NCBI GenBank assembly: GCA_964476155.1
Contig: CAYYYS010000003.1
Span: 1-64,000 of the forward strand
Reading direction: 5' to 3'
DNA: 64,000 bases
Source of the DNA: JAHIYU01 sp964476155
GTDB taxonomy: Bacteria > Krumholzibacteriota > Krumholzibacteriia > LZORAL124-64-63
Shown here: positions 8,733-17,493 of the stretch, in pieces
Layout: every line of letters starts with the position of its first letter
Numbering within the stretch: position 1 is the first letter of the stretch
Notes under the pieces: model-generated
The model's database searches: none
What the model was told of the DNA's origin: nothing
What the model saw: the letters and a program-made list of their open reading frames with translations, nothing else
Translations under genes and position numbers: made by a program

Positions 8733-10508
8733 CTAGCGCTTACTGCTGCGACTCGAATTCGATTTGCCGCCGCCCTTGCCTTTCGACGACGAGCCCGAGC
8801 TCCGGCTCCCGGTGGAGCCGCCGCCCTTGTTACTGCTGTTGGATTTCGGTTTGACCGTCTGTCGCGAGCTGCTGCCCGACGACTTCCGGCTCGGCTTGAC
8901 CGACTCCGGCTTGCGTGCTGGCTTGTCGGCCCGTCCGGATCGCGGTTTCACGGTCGGTGTCGACCGGGTCGAGCCTCGATCGGATCCCGGTTTCACCGTA
9001 CTCGAATTACTCTGGTCCCGACTCCCGCCCTGCCAGATCCGAGAGCCCTGGCTGCGCGGCTTGACCGGGCGGACGGCCCGGCTGTCCTCACGACTGGTGC
9101 CAGGCTTCGTTCCGGGAGAAACACGGATGGGGGTGCGCCCTTCCCGACCGTCGGGGCTGACGGCGGGCTGGGTCGGGGTGCGACCATCCCTGGTCCGGCC
9201 GGGGTTCGGCCTGATCAAACTCTCAGTTTCGGAGCGGCGATCACCACTGGGCACCCGGATACCCGGCGCTCGCACATCGCGGGGCTTCTTCGTGAATCCG
9301 GCAACGGGTCTGACCGCGCGACCTGTGTCCTGGTAATCGCCACGGCTACTGACCGCGTGGCCGCCACGGGGCTGGTCGTCCTTGCGAATACCAGACCTGT
9401 CGTTCATGGAAACGACCATGTCCTTGGTGGGTCGCGGCGTCTTCACGATGCCCTGGGGATGGTTGTAATCGCGGTCGCCTCGCGCGTCGGCATAGCGGTG
9501 ATCCTTGGTGATCGGCCGGTGGCGACGATTGCCTTCCTTGTATCTGGCCCAAACATCCCCATGCCAGTAGGGCGAGTAGTTCCAGACATAACAGTCATAA
9601 CCCCAGGACGAGTGTCCCCAGGTGGGCCAGACATACCAGGGTGAGTACCAGTAATTGATCCAGGGACGCATCGTCCAGGGGTCGACGTAGTAGTAGACCG
9701 GATAGTAGTAGGCCGGATAGTAATGATACCTGTCGAACCAGTTGTTGTCCCAGCTGTAGTCGTGGTGGATTTCCACGACACATACGTCGTTGTACGGATG
9801 GTAGTTCGTATTGTCGTCGTGACACTGTGTACACATGTAACGCGGGTGTTCAACCTGCCTGTGCACGTAGTAGCTGAGGTAGTTGGTGACGACAAAATCG
9901 GCCGCGTCATCGAGACCGGTGACGGCATAGTTGATGTCGTTCATGGCCAGGAAGGGATCGCCGGCCACGAAATACGCGCGCGACTCGCCTTCGTCCTCGT
10001 GATGGAAATCCACATCCAGCCCCCTCAGATCGAAGGGATAGGCCGAAACGATCGTCTGCACGTATTCGACACCTTCCTCGCCGGCGGTCCTGATTCTCTG
10101 CGCTCCGGGAGTCGGCAGGTTATACGTATGATGGCCGAACACGAACCCGTCGTCGTAACGACTGCGCGGCCAGAGAATCGACACGGCGCCATCGGTGTCG
10201 ATCCGGTAGACGACGGCGTAGGCGTCGCTGTTCGTCTCGAAGTGGATGCGAACGGTTTCGCCGCGCTGGTAAATGTCCTCGTCACCCTTATCGTGCCAGA
10301 CGTTCACGCGGTAGAGTTGATTCTCGTACCCGCTCCAACCGTCGGCCCCTGGGGCCGCACCTTCGGCGGGCTGGGCCTTCGCCGTCGCGAAGCCCACGAC
10401 CAGAGCCAGCACCACGATTAGCATCATCGCCGCGCGCAGACCGGGAGCCGGCAGCTGGGTTGCGGCGTGGGCGTGTCGCTTGACGTTCTGTTCTTGTCTC
10501 TTTTTCAT
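8733..10508 (-). CDS. Exported DUF4384 protein with CxxCH motif, aromatic-rich core and basic Ser/Arg/Lys tail
   Basis: A 591-residue protein with four parts. A signal peptide spans about 24-46. Residues 55-215 are a DUF4384-like beta domain (YRVNVWHDKGDEDIYQRGETV, YAVVYRIDTDGAVSILWP), which elsewhere presents sugar or protein ligands. Next, CTQCH at 226-230 is a possible single c-type heme attachment site and sits before a strongly Tyr/Trp-rich segment (about 245-325). The last 260 residues are low-complexity, rich in Arg, Ser, Pro, Lys and Gly with repeated TVKP-like units, and probably disordered and strongly positive. AGGAGGT precedes the ATG. It follows the lipoprotein gene by 34 nt, so they form an operon. 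Function unknown; an envelope-bound, possibly heme-carrying or polyanion-binding role is inference. Confidence 0.8.
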   Translation of the reverse strand: MKKRQEQNVKRHAHAATQLPAPGLRAAMMLIVVLALVVGFATAKAQPAEGAAPGADGWSGYENQLYRVNVWHDKGDEDIYQRGETVRIHFETNSDAYAVVYRIDTDGAVSILWPRSRYDDGFVFGHHTYNLPTPGAQRIRTAGEEGVEYVQTIVSAYPFDLRGLDVDFHHEDEGESRAYFVAGDPFLAMNDINYAVTGLDDAADFVVTNYLSYYVHRQVEHPRYMCTQCHDDNTNYHPYNDVCVVEIHHDYSWDNNWFDRYHYYPAYYYPVYYYVDPWTMRPWINYWYSPWYVWPTWGHSSWGYDCYVWNYSPYWHGDVWARYKEGNRRHRPITKDHRYADARGDRDYNHPQGIVKTPRPTKDMVVSMNDRSGIRKDDQPRGGHAVSSRGDYQDTGRAVRPVAGFTKKPRDVRAPGIRVPSGDRRSETESLIRPNPGRTRDGRTPTQPAVSPDGREGRTPIRVSPGTKPGTSREDSRAVRPVKPRSQGSRIWQGGSRDQSNSSTVKPGSDRGSTRSTPTVKPRSGRADKPARKPESVKPSRKSSGSSSRQTVKPKSNSSNKGGGSTGSRSSGSSSKGKGGGKSNSSRSSKR

Positions 10509-10543
10509 GGCCGTACCTCCTGGTCCGGTCCCAGATGCATCCG

Positions 10544-11461
10544 CTAGAAACGGACGATCTCGTCACCAACACCGCGATCGGTCTCTCCGCCGGGCGATGC
10601 CTTCAATTCCGGATTGAAGTTGTCGGTCTGATAGGCCCAATCGACATCCACATAGTCATCGGTGGTGCCATAGACCTGGAACTTGGCGAAATGAACGTTG
10701 GTGTCGGGATTCTCAATGATCTTGACGAAGTAGCAGTGCCCCTCGATGAGTTCTACACGACCAAGCTCGGAATAACCGAAGTCGGGCGCATAGGTCGCAT
10801 CATCCCAGTGGACGGTCCCATAATCCTGCAGTTTGACGTTGTCGGGTCGCGCGGACACCGCGAACGGAACGCCGCCGACGAACTCCACGAAAATGTCGGC
10901 TGCGTCGTCGTCCCAGGACACGTTTCCGCTGCCGAGACGGCTGAAATCGAACCCACTGTTGCCCGGGAACGCCCCGAAACGATCGTACAGATACAACAGG
11001 CTGCCCTCGGGACGGGGCGTATCAACCACGGTCTGAAAGCTCAGGGAGCTATCGTTGCCGCTGTTGTCATAGGATAGAACCGCATAGTAATAGGTCTGAC
11101 CGTTGACGACATCCTCGTCGTCGAACCAGTGCAGGAGCGTCTGATCGTCATAATTCTCATCCCAGGCCACGTCACCAAGCGGATAGTAGGGCCCATAGGT
11201 GGGATTGTTGCCATCATGGCGATATACGCGATATCCAGCCAGATCCAATACGTACAGATCGTGCCAGTAGACCGAGACGACACCGTCTCCGGTTACGGTA
11301 AACACGCCAGTCGGAACCGCCGGTGGGTCATCATCGATGTACGTCACGTCCTCGTCGCAGCCCGTGAGGGCGAAAGACAACGAGACAATCGTCATGAGGA
11401 CCAAAAGGTGGCGCCAGTCGCGTGATGAGGTCACCATAGTGACGAGGCTCTTGGATCTCAT
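10544..11461 (-). CDS. Lipoprotein with fibronectin type III-like domain
   Basis: A 305-residue predicted lipoprotein. The signal peptide ends in the lipobox LTGC (Cys about 35), followed by an acidic linker. Residues 48-145 resemble a fibronectin type III fold (VPTGVFTVTGDGVVSVYWHD, LAGYRVYRHDG, NGQTYYYAVLSYDNSGNDS). Residues 150-305 form a second domain rich in Asp and aromatic residues, with no family I recognise. GGGAGGTGAATC precedes the ATG at ideal spacing. It is the first gene of a two-gene unit with the DUF4384/CxxCH protein; both are envelope proteins, so they may form one surface assembly. The 850-bp region upstream must supply its promoter. Confidence 0.8.
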   Translation of the reverse strand: MRSKSLVTMVTSSRDWRHLLVLMTIVSLSFALTGCDEDVTYIDDDPPAVPTGVFTVTGDGVVSVYWHDLYVLDLAGYRVYRHDGNNPTYGPYYPLGDVAWDENYDDQTLLHWFDDEDVVNGQTYYYAVLSYDNSGNDSSLSFQTVVDTPRPEGSLLYLYDRFGAFPGNSGFDFSRLGSGNVSWDDDAADIFVEFVGGVPFAVSARPDNVKLQDYGTVHWDDATYAPDFGYSELGRVELIEGHCYFVKIIENPDTNVHFAKFQVYGTTDDYVDVDWAYQTDNFNPELKASPGGETDRGVGDEIVRF

Positions 11462-12312
11462 GATTCACCTCCCATAGTAGTTAAAACGGCTTAGCTCACA
11501 CTCCCCTCTATCGCAGGGGACGTGCCATCAACGCAAAGCCGTACCGCGTTCGCGTGAATCCACATCCAATCAACCTGGCAAATACCACGTATAGTGCTGA
11601 ATTAATGGACGTTATATGGGTATCGGCATTCTATGTTTGCAATGGACTAGAGGAGGGAACGTGGACATCGACTGGAACGAAAGCGGGGGATTGTGTCTCT
11701 CTGTAGAATCAGGATGTTCCCCGATATAGGACAACTCAGCAGGCTGATCAAACAGAAAGAAAGAGCCATCCACCCGTTTGGGGTGCCCGATCCTGAATCT
11801 CGCCCAGTCAGGATCGGGTTGGCTCTTTCTTCGAAACGTCTCTGTGGCGACCTGGTCATCGGATAGGGAAAGGATTCACAGCTTTCGCACTCGTGTGCGG
11901 GTTGGCCCGGACCCCACCTCCAGACGAACTCTACACGAGCCTTATTGTTGAAAACCGCCCTCATCCAGCCGGTTGTCGATGAGGACCGTGAATCCAATCC
12001 CCTTTCCGAATTCCTGGTCTTGCCAAATGGGTCGGGCCAAATCCATCCCTGCAACTGGTCCCACCCTCTTTCAATGGTCATACTGCATATTGCATGCCGG
12101 GTGCTACAGCTCTCGCCATTCATTAAGTCACCTGTTTACTACACATTACAGGGCTTCTTTTTTGACATGTTTCTTCTTTTATCTCATGAGGATCAATTGG
12201 ATTAACACATAATCACCGTCCGCCCCAACGTGTAGAATACATTAGAGTTACGATGTAAACAAAATTAACACACAAATATGTGAAAGAGAAAGAAGCTTGC
12301 TATGACTCAGGA
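11462..12312. other. Long gene-poor gap with AT-rich segment and decayed-looking reading frames
   Basis: 851 bp between the TPR sigma-54 activator (3' end) and the lipoprotein gene (5' end). About 12,120-12,310 is markedly AT-rich compared with flanking DNA. On the minus strand it holds a plausible promoter: TTGTTT (12257-12262), 17 nt, TATTCT (12234-12239). Between 11,640 and 12,123 minus-strand frames look partly protein-like, but they are broken by stops and apparent frame changes, as expected for a decayed gene. One 158-codon frame (11647-12123) has an AGGTG site but a composition (Arg/Ser/Cys/Trp-rich) unlike real genes here. The nested stem element at 11757-11831 lies in this gap. Confidence 0.5.
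11757..11831. other. Nested inverted-repeat element predicted to fold as a three-way junction
   Basis: A 75-bp block in which every helix is perfect. The outer 12-bp stem pairs 11757-11768 with 11820-11831. Inside it sit a 5-bp hairpin (11771-11775 with 11781-11785, loop GTTTG) and an 11-bp hairpin (11786-11796 with 11808-11818, 11-nt loop). The unpaired linkers are only 2, 0 and 1 nt, so the helices would stack tightly. It could be a structured RNA, a palindromic mobile unit of REP/MITE type, or a recombination or protein-binding site. No second copy was noticed in this window and no T-tract makes it a standard terminator. Confidence 0.6.
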
Positions 12313-15300
12313 TTACGACAGCCCGTAGATACGGACCTTCTTCAGTAGGTTGGGATAGCTGATACCCAGCAGCCGCGAGGCTTCGGCCTTGTTGCCGCCG
12401 GTATGCTGAAGCGCTCTCGTGATCTCACGGGCTTCGACCGCACTCATGGTGTCACGCAAAGGCGAAATCAGCCCCTCGTCTCCTCGCTCCGTGATGGCGC
12501 GGGCGACTTCGGCCGGCAAGTGCGAAACACGCAGCATGGGTTCGCCGTGAGCCAGAACGATCGCACGATTGATGGTCTTGATCAACTCACGCACATTGCC
12601 GGGCCAGTCGTGCTGGGATAGGGCTTCCATGAACGACGACGTGCAGCCGGGCGTCTCGATGCGGGTATCGGCTACGTACCGGGCGATGAAGTGGGTCGCC
12701 AGTAGCGGGATGTCTTCCTGCCGATCGCGCAAGGGCGGTACCCGAACCGGGAAGTCGAGAAGTCTGTAATAAAGATCCTCGAGGTACTCTCCACGACCGA
12801 CCTTTTCCTTGAGGTCACTCTTGGTCGCACAGACGATACGCACATCGACGACTCGACTCCGATTCGAACCGATGGGCCGAATGGTGTGGGTATCGATGAA
12901 GTGCAGAAGCTTGCCCTGCATGCCCAGGGGCAGCTTGCCGATCTCGTCCAGGAATACCGTGCCGAATTCCGCTTCGGCCAGGAGTCCCACCTTGTCGGTG
13001 TAGGCGCCCGTGAAACTGCCTTTCACATGCCCGAACAACTCGCTCTCGAGCAAGGCCTCGGGTATGGCGGCGCAGTTGATCGCCAGGAATCTCTTATCGC
13101 TACGCCGACTCAACCTGTGAATGGCGTGAGCCAGGAGCCCCTTGCCGGTACCCGTCTCGCCATGGAGCAGAACCGTCAACTCACTGGCGGCGACCTTGCG
13201 GATCTGGACCAGCATATCGCGCATGCCCTGATCGCGCGTGATGATCTGGGAGAACGCCGCGGGGCGCTCATCCTCTTCCCAGGCCACCGCGACGGGGCGG
13301 TTACGTTCCTCTTCCGCGAGCGTCATGGCCAGGAATCCGGCGGCGGCACCGAGATGGTCCAGGACGGGCTTGAGGGCCAAGGCGTCGTCGTCGCTGCCGT
13401 TCCGGGTACCGAGGCAAAGCACGCCGTAGCACTTGTCGGGAAGAGCCACGGGCAGGAAGAGACAGGAACTGCAAATGGATGCCAGACCAGGAACTTCGCG
13501 CAGAACATCATCCGCCAGGTCGGTCCGGGTCAGCAGGCGTGGCGACGGCACTTCATCGATACGCGTATCCGCGAACCAGGACGCAGCCTGATGAGCGACC
13601 GGTGGATTGAGGCCGCGCGTGATGACCCGAGGGCCACCTCCGGCCGGAGCCGCCCAGGGCTCCAGGACCACGAATCCCATGTCGGCGGAGGCCCGGGTCA
13701 AGCAGGACTCCAGGAAGGTCTCCAATGTGCCGTCGGTGACTTCTCCGTTCCGCAACGAGATAGCGGGCGTCACCGGCAGGGTCATTTCGTTCACGGGCCA
13801 GTCACCGACCAGGGCCTTTTCGATACGAATGCGCAGATCGCCATGCTTGGTGAGAAGCTCATGGTCGTCCACGGTCTCGACGGCTCTCTCGAATTCGCTG
13901 GCGGTCAGCAGCGCCTCGTCCAGTTCGCCGAGTCTCAACAAGACCTCGGCCAGACCGGCTTGCAGACGGCAGTACATGAGATCGTCGGCCCGTGAATGCG
14001 TCGTCTCGAGGGATTCATTGAGGTAGCGTTTCAACCTCAGCTGCCGACTTCTGCCGCCTCGCTCCAGGCAAGGCTCGACACTGGCCAGGATGGCCAGAGC
14101 GGCCAGACGGGGTAAGCGCTGGCCGTTGAAGGTGCTGATCGCCTCGCGGAAGCTGTCCTCGGCCCGATCATCCTCCCCGATATTCACGAGGGCCTGGGCC
14201 AGGGTGACGTGGCAGAAGCCGAGCTCATAATCCTCGCCGCAATCCTGACAGATGCTGATGGCCTTCTCGGCATTCTCGACGGACTTGTGCCAGTCGCCGG
14301 TCCTGAGATGCGCTTCGGCGCAACGTCGCAGCAGTTCACCTTCGAGATCGGTGGCCTTGCTGATGCGGCGGGCCTTTTCCAGGCCAAGATCAAAGTTGTA
14401 CAGGGCCTTTTCGTGTTCGCCACGCTCGAGCAGCAAGTCACCCATATACTCGTCGGCGATGATCGACTCGCGCAGATAGCCCGCCTCGTCCGAAATGTGC
14501 TTGCCGGCAAGGATCAGTTCTTCGGCGCGTAATAGATGCCCATCATGGAGTTCCAATTGCCCCAGGGCCAGACTCGCCTTGGCCTGTCGGTCCTGATCGC
14601 CCAGGCTACTGGCCAATCGCAGGCATTTTTCCAGCGCGGCCCGCGCCTCTCCGGGGCACTCGGCCTTGCGCAGAATAATGCCCTCGTTCAAATGGAGCCT
14701 GGCGAGCAGATGGGTGGCCCCATGCTCGGACGCCAATTTTATGGATCGATTCTGATACTCGAGAGCCTTGCCCCAGCGACAGGCGTTCTTGTGCAGCAGG
14801 GCTAGGTTGTTGAAAAGGGTGGCCATGCCCAGATCATCGCTGATGCGCCGGAAGGTGGCGAGGGCGTCCGTGTAGAATTCTTCGGCCTTGTCGAGTCTTC
14901 CCAAACGGTGATGGCATACGCCCATGGTAACCTGGAGGTTGGCAACCTCGACATGGTCGTCGGTCACCGCGAGAATGGCGAAGGCCCGCTTGCAGACGAG
15001 CAGGGCGTCCTGGTAGGCACCGCGCTGGGCATAGAGCGCGGCCTGGCGCCCCAGTAACGGAGCCATCAGCATGCGTTCAAATCCAGGCTCGAGATCTGGT
15101 GTGTCCGTGATGTACTGATCCGCGTCGTGTAGCAATTGCTCGGTCATCGCCAGGTCGCCGAGATTGAGCGCCGAGTCAATACTCTTGCGGAACACATTCA
15201 GGGCATGTGGGACCTCGAGCAGGACCAGGGCCGCCGCTCCCATGATGCGCTGGTAGTAGTCCAGGGAAGTCGAGTACGCAGAGGCTTCGAAATGCAGATC

Positions 15301-15408
15301 GCCAATCTCTTCCAGGCGCGACAGTTCATCCAGATCTACGGGGATACGACTCCCGTTGAACTCCGGCTGGTTATCTCGCTGTCTGTCGAATCGGCGGTCC
15401 ATCGACAT
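12313..15408 (-). CDS. Sigma-54-dependent transcriptional activator with N-terminal TPR array and GAF-like domain
   Basis: A 1031-residue bacterial enhancer-binding protein. Residues about 30-480 form a long TPR array, a protein-interaction sensor replacing the usual receiver domain. Residues about 540-690 look GAF-like. The AAA+ domain follows: Walker A GETGTGKG near 750, the sigma-54 contact loop GSFTGA near 797 (Ser replaces Ala in the usual GAFTGA), Walker B GTVFLDEIG, and VRVPPLRDRQEDIPLL. The C-terminal 40 residues are a Fis-type helix-turn-helix (NKAEASRLLGISYPNLLKK). AGGGGA precedes the start; a second ATG two codons later is possible. It lies 85 nt downstream of a small exported-protein gene and may share its promoter. 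The signal sensed and the target promoters are unknown. Confidence 0.9.
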   Translation of the reverse strand: MSMDRRFDRQRDNQPEFNGSRIPVDLDELSRLEEIGDLHFEASAYSTSLDYYQRIMGAAALVLLEVPHALNVFRKSIDSALNLGDLAMTEQLLHDADQYITDTPDLEPGFERMLMAPLLGRQAALYAQRGAYQDALLVCKRAFAILAVTDDHVEVANLQVTMGVCHHRLGRLDKAEEFYTDALATFRRISDDLGMATLFNNLALLHKNACRWGKALEYQNRSIKLASEHGATHLLARLHLNEGIILRKAECPGEARAALEKCLRLASSLGDQDRQAKASLALGQLELHDGHLLRAEELILAGKHISDEAGYLRESIIADEYMGDLLLERGEHEKALYNFDLGLEKARRISKATDLEGELLRRCAEAHLRTGDWHKSVENAEKAISICQDCGEDYELGFCHVTLAQALVNIGEDDRAEDSFREAISTFNGQRLPRLAALAILASVEPCLERGGRSRQLRLKRYLNESLETTHSRADDLMYCRLQAGLAEVLLRLGELDEALLTASEFERAVETVDDHELLTKHGDLRIRIEKALVGDWPVNEMTLPVTPAISLRNGEVTDGTLETFLESCLTRASADMGFVVLEPWAAPAGGGPRVITRGLNPPVAHQAASWFADTRIDEVPSPRLLTRTDLADDVLREVPGLASICSSCLFLPVALPDKCYGVLCLGTRNGSDDDALALKPVLDHLGAAAGFLAMTLAEEERNRPVAVAWEEDERPAAFSQIITRDQGMRDMLVQIRKVAASELTVLLHGETGTGKGLLAHAIHRLSRRSDKRFLAINCAAIPEALLESELFGHVKGSFTGAYTDKVGLLAEAEFGTVFLDEIGKLPLGMQGKLLHFIDTHTIRPIGSNRSRVVDVRIVCATKSDLKEKVGRGEYLEDLYYRLLDFPVRVPPLRDRQEDIPLLATHFIARYVADTRIETPGCTSSFMEALSQHDWPGNVRELIKTINRAIVLAHGEPMLRVSHLPAEVARAITERGDEGLISPLRDTMSAVEAREITRALQHTGGNKAEASRLLGISYPNLLKKVRIYGLS

Positions 15409-15493
15409 TGTCCCCTGGCGAGAAAGGTGGGCAATTCGACTCAGTCGTTCAATCCTGAGAATCAGGGGCTGGTCATGGCGAAATTCACCACGA

Positions 15494-15820
15494 TCAGATC
15501 AAACCCAGATCGAGCAGTATCATCCAAAGCAGGAACCAGTCGTCAGTGTCGAGGCCCAAATCATCCGCGACGCCACTGAGCGTTTCGGATAAGGGGGGCA
15601 CAACGTCATCTGCGTTGGGTCCTCGATTTCCGGTAATGGCATCATCGGGATCACCCAGTAGATCGGTTGTGTCTCCGGGGACAGCTGGTGTGCCGGAGGC
15701 GGGTGTACCCTCTTCAATCAGGACGCCCTGGGCGCTGGAATCCGCCCAGGCGATACCGGAACCGGTCGATACCGCTGTCAGGATCAGGAGCAGCCAGAGT
15801 GCTGTGAGTGCTCTTTTCAT
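15494..15820 (-). CDS. Small exported acidic protein, function unknown
   Basis: A 108-residue protein with a textbook signal peptide (MKRALTALWLLLILTAVST... with cleavage after about residue 26, near AWA-DS). The mature part is acidic, Gly/Pro/Thr-rich and low in complexity, and ends in a short hydrophobic helix (WFLLWMILLDLGLI) that could insert in or attach to a membrane. GGAGTCGG precedes the ATG. A near-consensus sigma-70 promoter (15923-15951) lies about 100 nt upstream, so the gene may be well expressed. It precedes the TPR sigma-54 activator on the same strand. No family is recognised; a signal peptide plus a hydrophobic C-terminal tail is compatible with a secreted signal or small envelope protein, which is inference. 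Confidence 0.65.
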   Translation of the reverse strand: MKRALTALWLLLILTAVSTGSGIAWADSSAQGVLIEEGTPASGTPAVPGDTTDLLGDPDDAITGNRGPNADDVVPPLSETLSGVADDLGLDTDDWFLLWMILLDLGLI

Positions 15821-15922
15821 GATCCGACTCCAAACTCGAGATGTCGGGGTGTAGTCCCCGATCAGTGGATGAAGGATGCTTCACTACCTATGGAAGCGGA
15901 GTATCCCTATCCATAGTTTATT

Positions 15923-15951
15923 ATTTTACGGGTATTTCCGGCAACTGTCAA
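15923..15951 (-). promoter_or_regulatory. Strong sigma-70 promoter upstream of the small exported protein
   Basis: On the minus strand a perfect -35 TTGACA (15946-15951), a 17-nt spacer and -10 TAAAAT (15923-15928) lie in an AT-rich stretch. It points at the small exported-protein gene and the sigma-54 activator behind it. It starts inside the short gap after the NtrC-type gene, so this unit is transcribed independently of that regulator. Confidence 0.75.
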
Positions 15952-15963
15952 TATCCCGGCCTA

Positions 15964-17325
15964 TCAATCCTCGGCCTGGGTCTGTAGTCCGTATTTACTT
16001 ATTTTTTTGTAGAGGTTGCTGCGTTGCATACCGAGCATCTCCGCCGTACGGCTGACGTTGTACCTGTACTCACGCAACTTCGCCTGCAGAAAGGCGGACT
16101 CGGAACTGGCCTTGAAATCCTGAAAATCCGTGCAAGACATCCAGTCTTCGACTCTAGAGCCCGAAACGTGTCCCCGATCACCAAGAGCCGGCAGGTCCAC
16201 CGCCTCGATCCGATCATGCGGAACGAGTATCATCAGTCTTTCCACGATATTGCGCAGTTCACGAACATTCCCCGGCCAGCCATAGTTTCTCAGGCTCGAT
16301 AAAGCCTCGGGAGCAAAGACTTTGGGCTTTTTCTTCAACTGCTTGGCCATCAGGGTCATGAAATGGGCGAGGAGGATCTCGATGTCCCCTTCGCGCTCTC
16401 TGAGGGGCGGCAACTCGATGGCCAACACGTTGAGGCGGAAATAGAGGTCCTGGCGAAAACCGGCGTCGGGACCAGTCAGATCGCGATTGGAGGCGGCAAC
16501 GATCCGCACATCCACATGGCGGGGCTCTTGCCCACCCACCCGTTCGAACCGACTCTCCTCCACGGCCTTCAGGACCTTGGCCTGGGCCTCCTCGCTCATA
16601 TCGCCGATCTCGTCCAGGAAGAGTGTCCCCCCGTCAGCCTGTTCGAATTTCCCGATCCGCATCTTGTCGGCGCCCGTGAAACTGCCCTTTTCGTGTCCGA
16701 AGAGTTCGCTCTCCACCAGTTCCCTGGGGATCGCGGCGCAATTGACCTCTACGAGGGGCTTGGCACTGCGGGGACTGCCGGCGTGGAGAGCTCGCACGAC
16801 CAGTTCCTTGCCCGTGCCGTTCTCCCCCGTGATCAACACGGTGGCGTCTGTGGGCGCAACTCGGGCGATGAACGAGCGGACATCCCTGATTTGTCGGCAC
16901 TCACCGATGAGCGGCGTATTGAAACCGCTCCGATCACGCAGATCCTGGGTTTCTTCCCGCAGTCGATGATGGTCCAGGCAGTTTCCCAGGGTCAGCAACA
17001 GCCGGGACCGGTCCAGCGGCTTTTCGAGGAAGTCGTAGGCGCCTTTGCGCACGGCCTCCACCGCCGTCTCGATATTGCCGTGGCCGGAAACCACGATGAC
17101 CGGAACGTTGGCATGCTCGACCTGTACCCGCTCCAGGACTTCGAAGCCGTCCATGTCGGGCATCTTGATGTCGAGCAGCATCACATCGACTTTTTGGTCG
17201 GCGAGCAGGTCCAGGGCCGCCTGGCCGTTGGCGGCGAGCTGTACCGCATACTTCTCGTAGGCCAGCAATTGCTCGAGTGTTTGCCGGATCGCGGCTTCGT
17301 CGTCGACGACGAGGATCGTTTGCAC
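15964..17325 (-). CDS. NtrC-family sigma-54-dependent response regulator
   Basis: A 453-residue two-component response regulator. The receiver domain (1-120) has the acidic pair DDE, the phospho-acceptor Asp52 in LLDIKMPD, and the Lys in EKPLD. The AAA+ sigma-54 domain (about 140-370) has Walker A GENGTGKE, ESELFGHEKGSFTGA and Walker B GTLFLDEIG. The C-terminal Fis-type helix-turn-helix includes NVSRTAEMLGMQRSNLYKKI. Start choice: a full AGGAGG directly abuts the ATG at 17331, too close to serve it, whereas the GTG two codons later (17325) is 6 nt from it, so GTG is preferred. No histidine kinase gene lies nearby, making this an orphan regulator in this window. It is divergent from rlmN. Confidence 0.9.
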   Translation of the reverse strand: MQTILVVDDEAAIRQTLEQLLAYEKYAVQLAANGQAALDLLADQKVDVMLLDIKMPDMDGFEVLERVQVEHANVPVIVVSGHGNIETAVEAVRKGAYDFLEKPLDRSRLLLTLGNCLDHHRLREETQDLRDRSGFNTPLIGECRQIRDVRSFIARVAPTDATVLITGENGTGKELVVRALHAGSPRSAKPLVEVNCAAIPRELVESELFGHEKGSFTGADKMRIGKFEQADGGTLFLDEIGDMSEEAQAKVLKAVEESRFERVGGQEPRHVDVRIVAASNRDLTGPDAGFRQDLYFRLNVLAIELPPLREREGDIEILLAHFMTLMAKQLKKKPKVFAPEALSSLRNYGWPGNVRELRNIVERLMILVPHDRIEAVDLPALGDRGHVSGSRVEDWMSCTDFQDFKASSESAFLQAKLREYRYNVSRTAEMLGMQRSNLYKKISKYGLQTQAED

Positions 17326-17493
17326 GTCCATCCTCCTGAGTGGTCGGTGCGAGTTGCGTCGAGGCCGATGATGATGTACCTCTGAGCGACCTGACGTTAC
17401 CATGGTCAGGGTCTTGCCGTGGTGTCAAGAGACGATGCGGCGGCGGCCGGCGGAAAGACCGTCTCACTCAGCCATTACCTACATGGAGACGAC

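Noticed and set aside
11647..12123. 158-codon minus-strand frame in the long gap, with an AGGTG ribosome-like site
   Set aside because: Its composition (rich in Arg, Ser, Cys, Trp) is unlike the real genes, and neighbouring frames look equally protein-like; it also reads through the nested stem element. Treated as decayed or non-coding.
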